DNA of 28,432 bases from an uncultured Clostridia bacterium (lineage in GTDB: Bacteria > Bacillota > Clostridia > TANB77 > CAG-508). The notes below the pieces were generated by a model. That model saw nothing but the letters and a program-made list of their open reading frames with translations, did not search any database and had not been told where the DNA came from. The translations under genes were made by a program, and so were the position numbers. Positions 24,742 to 28,432 of the stretch are shown one piece after another. Within the stretch, counting starts at the first letter, position 1. Each line of letters begins with the position of its first letter. The stretch covers positions 1-28,432 of the forward strand of contig CAPBNZ010000014.1 of assembly GCA_948585895.1 (NCBI GenBank). Reading direction: 5' to 3'.

Positions 24742-25870
24742 TTTGGCACTTGCTCTTGATATATTGAGTAAAATTCCCATTTCACATAGTAATATGAACA
24801 AGGCGGTTCCTCCGATAACTAAAAAATGGTAATGGCATTCCTGTTGCTGGCATAGATGAAGTTACAACTGCTACATTGATAATAACTTGAATGGCTACTA
24901 ATGCTGTAATTCCTATTGCTACTAAGCTTCCAAACATATCTGGTGCTCTCATCGCAATTAAAATTCCTCTCCATATAAAGATAGCAAATAGTATTAAAAC
25001 TGCTACACATCCTATAAATCCTAATTCTTCCCCTAAAATAGAAAAGATAAAATCATTGTGTGGCTCTGGTATATATAAAAATTTTTGCTTACTTTCTCCC
25101 AAACCTGCACCAAATAGACCTCCAGATCCGATTGCGTACAAACTTTGTATTACTTGCCATCCATCTCCCTTCTCATCTTTCCATGGGTCTAAAAACGTAA
25201 CTACTCTTTGTAATCTATATGGTGCCGTAATAACTAAGGCTATTAAGGCTGGTACGCCAACTACTCCTCCTGTTGCTGCAAAATGCCAAAATTTACATCC
25301 TGCAGTAATCATCATAATTGCACAGATACCTATAATAACAATAGAAGCACTAAAATGTGGTTCCAATAGCAATAATCCTATAATTGGTGCTAAAAAACAC
25401 ATATGTTTAACAAATCCCTTGCCATATAAATCCAACTGATCTCTATTCTTCATTAGAATTCCAGCATAGAATATAATCATTAATAATTTTACTGCTTCTG
25501 ATGGTTGTACTGATAATGTCTCTGTTACATAAATCCATCTTTGTGCACCATTTACTTTTCTTCCTATAATTAATACAAGTGCTAATAAAATAAGTGAAAT
25601 CCACCAAGCATGTTTATAAAATTTCTGGTAAAATCGATAGTCAATTTTTGATATAAACAACATAGCTATAATTCCTAAAATGCCAAATATTAATTGTTTT
25701 GAAAAATAAGAATAGCTATCTCCACTTTCTGCTAATGCTGAAGGAGAACTTGCTGATAATACCATAATTAACCCAATTGAAAGTAATAACAAAATGGTTA
25801 TTAACAAAGTAAAATCAATTGGATTATTTAAAAAACTTGAAAAACTCTTCTCTTTTCTTTTCTTTGCCAT
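24739..25870 (-). CDS. ftsW: FtsW/SpoVE peptidoglycan glycosyltransferase, needs a +1 shift at codon 353
   Basis: SEDS-family septal peptidoglycan polymerase with about ten membrane segments. Frame 0 encodes 352 residues with family marks VLSASSPSA, NGAQRWI, QPSEAVKLLMI, DPWKDEKGDGWQVIQSLYAIGSGG, PEPHNDFIFSILGEELGF and MPATGMPLPFFSY. It then meets CGG (24814-24812) and would stop nine codons later. Dropping the C gives SYGGTALFILLCEMGILLNISRASAK and stops at 24739, for 376 residues, the normal length. SYGG is one of the most conserved boxes of the family. The RBS AAAGGA lies near the ATG at 25870. Gene order mraY-ftsW-murG supports FtsW over RodA; SpoVE is possible. The final stop falls at the outer end of a repeat unit. 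Confidence 0.9.
24811..24814 (-). other. +1 frameshift / four-base codon site CGGA in ftsW
   Basis: Coding-strand context is AGT TAT CGG AGG in frame 0; AGT TAT (CGGA) GGA ACC GCC restores SYGGTA. The T6 run upstream is read correctly (PFFSY follows it), so it is not the cause. P-site re-pairing of tRNA-Tyr from UAU to AUC would give mismatches, which argues for an A-site or four-base mechanism. Confidence 0.78.
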
Positions 25871-26012
25871 TCCAATCCTTTTCCTTTCTAACAGTGGCTC
25901 ATTAAAATCTTAATTCTTTAAATACTTTTTATGCCACATATGTTGTTCGCACGCCAAAATTATTTTATCTTAATAAGTAAAAAATAAAACAAACTTTCAC
26001 CATAGCAATATA

Positions 26013-26993
26013 TTAAATTATTTTTAGTCCTATAACACACAATATCAAAGTAAGTATACTAAATATAATAACTACTTTACTTTCTTTCCATCCTAATAAT
26101 TCAAAATGATGATGCAATGGTGCCATTTTGAAAAATCTCTTTCCTGTCTTTTTAAAGTACATTACTTGTATCATAACAGACAAAGTCTCTAATACTGGAA
26201 TTAGAGCTATTACAATTAATAACAAAGGCATTTTTAAATATAATGCTATGGCTGAAATAACTCCTCCCAAAAGCAAAGAGCCAGTATCTCCCATAAATAC
26301 CTTTGCTGGATGTAAATTAAACATTAAAAATCCTAGCACTGCTCCTATTACAATACTCCCAAACACTGATATTTCTTTCATTCCAGACATCATTCCTATA
26401 ACCGTTAAACAGGTAATTATAATAGCTGACACACTAGAAGAAAGTCCATCAATTCCATCTGTTAAATTAATTGCATTGGTAGTTGCTAAAATAACGATAA
26501 TACCAAATGGAATATAAAAATAAATTGGTATATTAATATATATTTTTAAGATTGGAATATATGTCTCTGTTCCTATATGTAATCCTTGTACTAAATAAAC
26601 AACATAGATAACTGATATCAGTAATAATCCTAGCATTTTATGACTTGGTTTTAAGCCTTTTGTATTTTTTAACACTAATTTTATAAAATCATCAATAAAT
26701 CCTATTACACCAAATCCAAGTGTTAATATTAGCATTGGTATTAAGCGATTTGCTGTTTCATTTTGCCCTTGTATACTTAAAAATAGATAAGCTCCTGTTA
26801 CCATTAAAATCATAGCAACAATCATAATAATCCCCCCCATTGTTGGGGTTCCTTGTTTTTTTAAATGAGATTGTGGTCCGTCATCTCTTTCTATTTGTCC
26901 TACTTTTAATTTTCTCAATATCGGTATTATAATGAAACCTAATATAACTGTTATGATAAATGTTACAATTAACATATTTGTTTCTACTCTCAT
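26013..26993 (-). CDS. mraY: MraY, phospho-N-acetylmuramoyl-pentapeptide transferase
   Basis: Transfers phospho-MurNAc-pentapeptide to undecaprenyl phosphate, making lipid I in the membrane. It has 326 residues and about ten membrane segments. Signatures are GPQSHLKKQGTPTMGGI near the N-terminus, GFIDDFIKLVLKNTKGL (first Asp pair), NAINLTDGIDGLSSSVS, FNLHPAKVFMGDTGSLLLGG and the C-terminal MAPLHHHFELLGWKE histidine box. AAAGG lies 9 bases before the ATG. The ftsW start is 142 bases downstream; that gap and the 87 bases before mraY hold no gene. murD, often found between mraY and ftsW, is missing. Confidence 0.97.
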   Translation of the reverse strand: MRVETNMLIVTFIITVILGFIIIPILRKLKVGQIERDDGPQSHLKKQGTPTMGGIIMIVAMILMVTGAYLFLSIQGQNETANRLIPMLILTLGFGVIGFIDDFIKLVLKNTKGLKPSHKMLGLLLISVIYVVYLVQGLHIGTETYIPILKIYINIPIYFYIPFGIIVILATTNAINLTDGIDGLSSSVSAIIITCLTVIGMMSGMKEISVFGSIVIGAVLGFLMFNLHPAKVFMGDTGSLLLGGVISAIALYLKMPLLLIVIALIPVLETLSVMIQVMYFKKTGKRFFKMAPLHHHFELLGWKESKVVIIFSILTLILCVIGLKII

Positions 26994-27080
26994 TTTACCA
27001 AACCTTTCTCTTTTTGTATAAAAAATATATATTATCTCTTAAGTTAATGTATTTGTTATGCATTTAGACATACACATAAA

Positions 27081-28432
27081 CTATTTTTGTAATTCCTCTA
27101 TTATTTCATTTACAATAATCCTTTCATCATAAGGATGTTTTACACCATTAATCTCTTGATATGGCTCATGCCCCTTGCCAGCAAGAACAATAATATCTCT
27201 CTTTGTTGCCATTTGTATTGCTTCTTTAATTGCCTCTGTTCTATCAACTACTACTTTATATTTTCCTTTTGTTTTCTTCATTCCTTCTTCTATTTGGTCA
27301 ATAATTTTTTCTGGCTCTTCTGTTCTTGGATTATCTGATGTAATGAATGTAAAATCTGCAATTCTTCCTGATATTTCTCCCATAATTGGTCTTTTTCCAC
27401 TATCTCTATCACCACCACATCCAAATACAGATATTACTTTTCCTCTTGTATAACTTTTAACAGCTTGTAATATATTTTGCAGACTTTCTGGAGAGTGTGC
27501 ATAGTCAATCATAATTGGAACTTCTTTTTTATTATTAACAAGTTCTGATCTTCCTGGCACTCTTACTTGTGTTAAAGCATTTTTTATGTCCTCAGGTGAT
27601 ATTCCAAATTTTTGTGCAACACAAATAGCCGCTAATGAATTATATACGCTAAATCTGCCTGGTATTCCAGTTTTTACTCTTTCATTTCGATCTGTTATTT
27701 TCACTTTAAAATCTACATAAGAATTAGTAATTGTAATATCTTTTGCTAAAACATTAGCAAAATTGTCAATGCCATATGTTGTTATATGATTGTCTGGAAA
27801 TAGTTTAGGTATTTTAGCTCCATATAAGTCATCTACATTTACAATACCAATTTTGCACATTTCAAATAATTTCAATTTAGAATTAAAATAGTCTTCCATA
27901 TCTGGATGTTCTTTTGGGCTAATATGATCTTCTGAAAAATTAGTAAATAATACCATATCAAATTCACATCCATCTACTCTATGTAATTTTAAGCTTTGTG
28001 AAGACACCTCCATTACAACTGCTTCTACACCTGCTTCTACCATTTGTGCAAATTCCTTTTGTAAGGCTAAGCTCTCTGGTGTTGTTCTATCACTATCTTT
28101 TACTTTCTTTCCGTTCACATAAGTAGCAATGGTTCCTATTAACCCTACCTTTTTACCTGCTTTTTCCAATATCTCTTTTATCATAAAGGTTGTTGTTGTT
28201 TTTCCTTTTGTTCCTGTAACACCTATCAATTTAAATTTTTTTGATGGGTTGTCATATAAATTGCAGCTTGTTATTGCTAAGGCTTTTCTAGTATTATTTA
28301 CTTTTATATAAGTAATTGAGTTTGGTAAATTACTTATATTTACATCATTTTCTATAATTGCTGCAATGGCACCGTTTTGAATTGCTTTATCAAGATAATC
28401 TATTCCGTTTTGTGAATAGCCGTTAATAGCAA
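27081..28432 (-). CDS. murE: MurE, UDP-MurNAc-tripeptide ligase (5' end outside the window)
   Basis: Adds the third residue of the peptidoglycan stem peptide. The frame is open to the window edge and covers about 450 residues, so only the first 30-40 residues are missing. Visible parts: AINGYSQNGIDYLDKAI at the edge, IGVTGTKGKTTTTFMIKEIL (ATP loop), EVSSQSLKLHRVDG, LFTNFSEDHISPKEHPDMEDYF, IDYAHSPESLQNIL, and in the C-terminal domain TSDNPRTEEPEKIIDQIEEG. The DNPR motif is the one associated with meso-diaminopimelate specificity, so this is probably the DAP-adding enzyme. A TTG inside the frame at 28229 is not the start. It lies 87 bases upstream of mraY in the same direction. Confidence 0.95.
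   Translation of the reverse strand, partial: AINGYSQNGIDYLDKAIQNGAIAAIIENDVNISNLPNSITYIKVNNTRKALAITSCNLYDNPSKKFKLIGVTGTKGKTTTTFMIKEILEKAGKKVGLIGTIATYVNGKKVKDSDRTTPESLALQKEFAQMVEAGVEAVVMEVSSQSLKLHRVDGCEFDMVLFTNFSEDHISPKEHPDMEDYFNSKLKLFEMCKIGIVNVDDLYGAKIPKLFPDNHITTYGIDNFANVLAKDITITNSYVDFKVKITDRNERVKTGIPGRFSVYNSLAAICVAQKFGISPEDIKNALTQVRVPGRSELVNNKKEVPIMIDYAHSPESLQNILQAVKSYTRGKVISVFGCGGDRDSGKRPIMGEISGRIADFTFITSDNPRTEEPEKIIDQIEEGMKKTKGKYKVVVDRTEAIKEAIQMATKRDIIVLAGKGHEPYQEINGVKHPYDERIIVNEIIEELQK

Noticed and set aside
24739..24783. UGA read as Trp to extend ftsW in frame 0
   Set aside because: Continuing frame 0 past TGA does not recover FtsW sequence, whereas the +1 frame does.
28227..28229. TTG as the murE start
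   Set aside because: The frame stays open to the window edge with MurE-like sequence (AINGYSQNGIDY...), so the true start is outside.

Overview
This looks like a chromosomal fragment of an AT-rich, anaerobic, low-GC Gram-positive bacterium, most likely an uncultured member of the Clostridia (inference). The reasons are strong AGGAGG-type ribosome binding sites, TTA/AGA-dominated codon use, a four-subunit ferredoxin-dependent 2-oxoacid oxidoreductase, a flavodiiron protein with a short rubredoxin, a [4Fe-4S] ferredoxin, a bacilli-type holB-ricT pair and a mur/ftsW cluster. There is no CRISPR array, tRNA, rRNA, prophage or complete insertion sequence.

Layout. 1-2450: two-component system (response regulator then histidine kinase, minus strand). 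2530-2833: a small plus-strand membrane-protein gene with foreign-looking codon use and its own promoter and hairpin. 2838-7044: mscS-family channel, rpoD (sigA) and dnaG, minus strand. 7230-9552: small alarmone synthetase and proS. 9573-11238: scpB behind an unrecognised gene, with a divergent promoter pair and a small plus-strand ORF at 11320. 11560-13657: rubredoxin, fprA and an unrecognised membrane-anchored protein. 13619-14063: a 445-base regulatory gap with a perfect 16-bp dyad and a consensus promoter. 14064-17223: the por operon on the plus strand, ended by a terminator. 17222-18940: thiN and a flippase-like membrane protein. 19137-21882: ferredoxin, ricT, holB, lepB. 22052-28432: PhoR-like histidine kinase, murG, ftsW, mraY and murE, the last running off the window.

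The most important observation is that three essential-type genes (thiN, the PhoR-like kinase and ftsW) are each broken by exactly one extra base, and the break is the same in all three. The reading frame meets an in-frame CGG codon in the context NNT-CGG-A. Skipping the C, or reading CGGA as one four-base codon for glycine, restores the family sequence (EAHIGQRIIAVDKG, GGTGLGLSIAKEI, PFFSYGGTALFI). A hand scan of every CCG/CGG in the window found no other in-frame CGG in any host-like gene; Arg is written AGA, CGT or CGA. The only other in-frame CGG is in the odd small ORF at 2583. This suggests that CGG is unassigned as an ordinary triplet in this organism and that CGG-A is decoded by an efficient +1 event, either a four-base-reading tRNA-Gly or A-site skipping. 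The sites share no upstream Shine-Dalgarno stimulator, and the homopolymers nearby do not explain them. Sequencing error and real decay remain alternatives that only reads, a genome-wide count and peptides can exclude.

Functionally the window joins information processing (primase, sigma factor, clamp loader, tRNA charging, chromosome condensation), envelope building (murE, mraY, ftsW, murG, signal peptidase, kinase sensors) and anaerobic redox metabolism (Por, ferredoxin, rubredoxin/flavodiiron oxygen detoxification).
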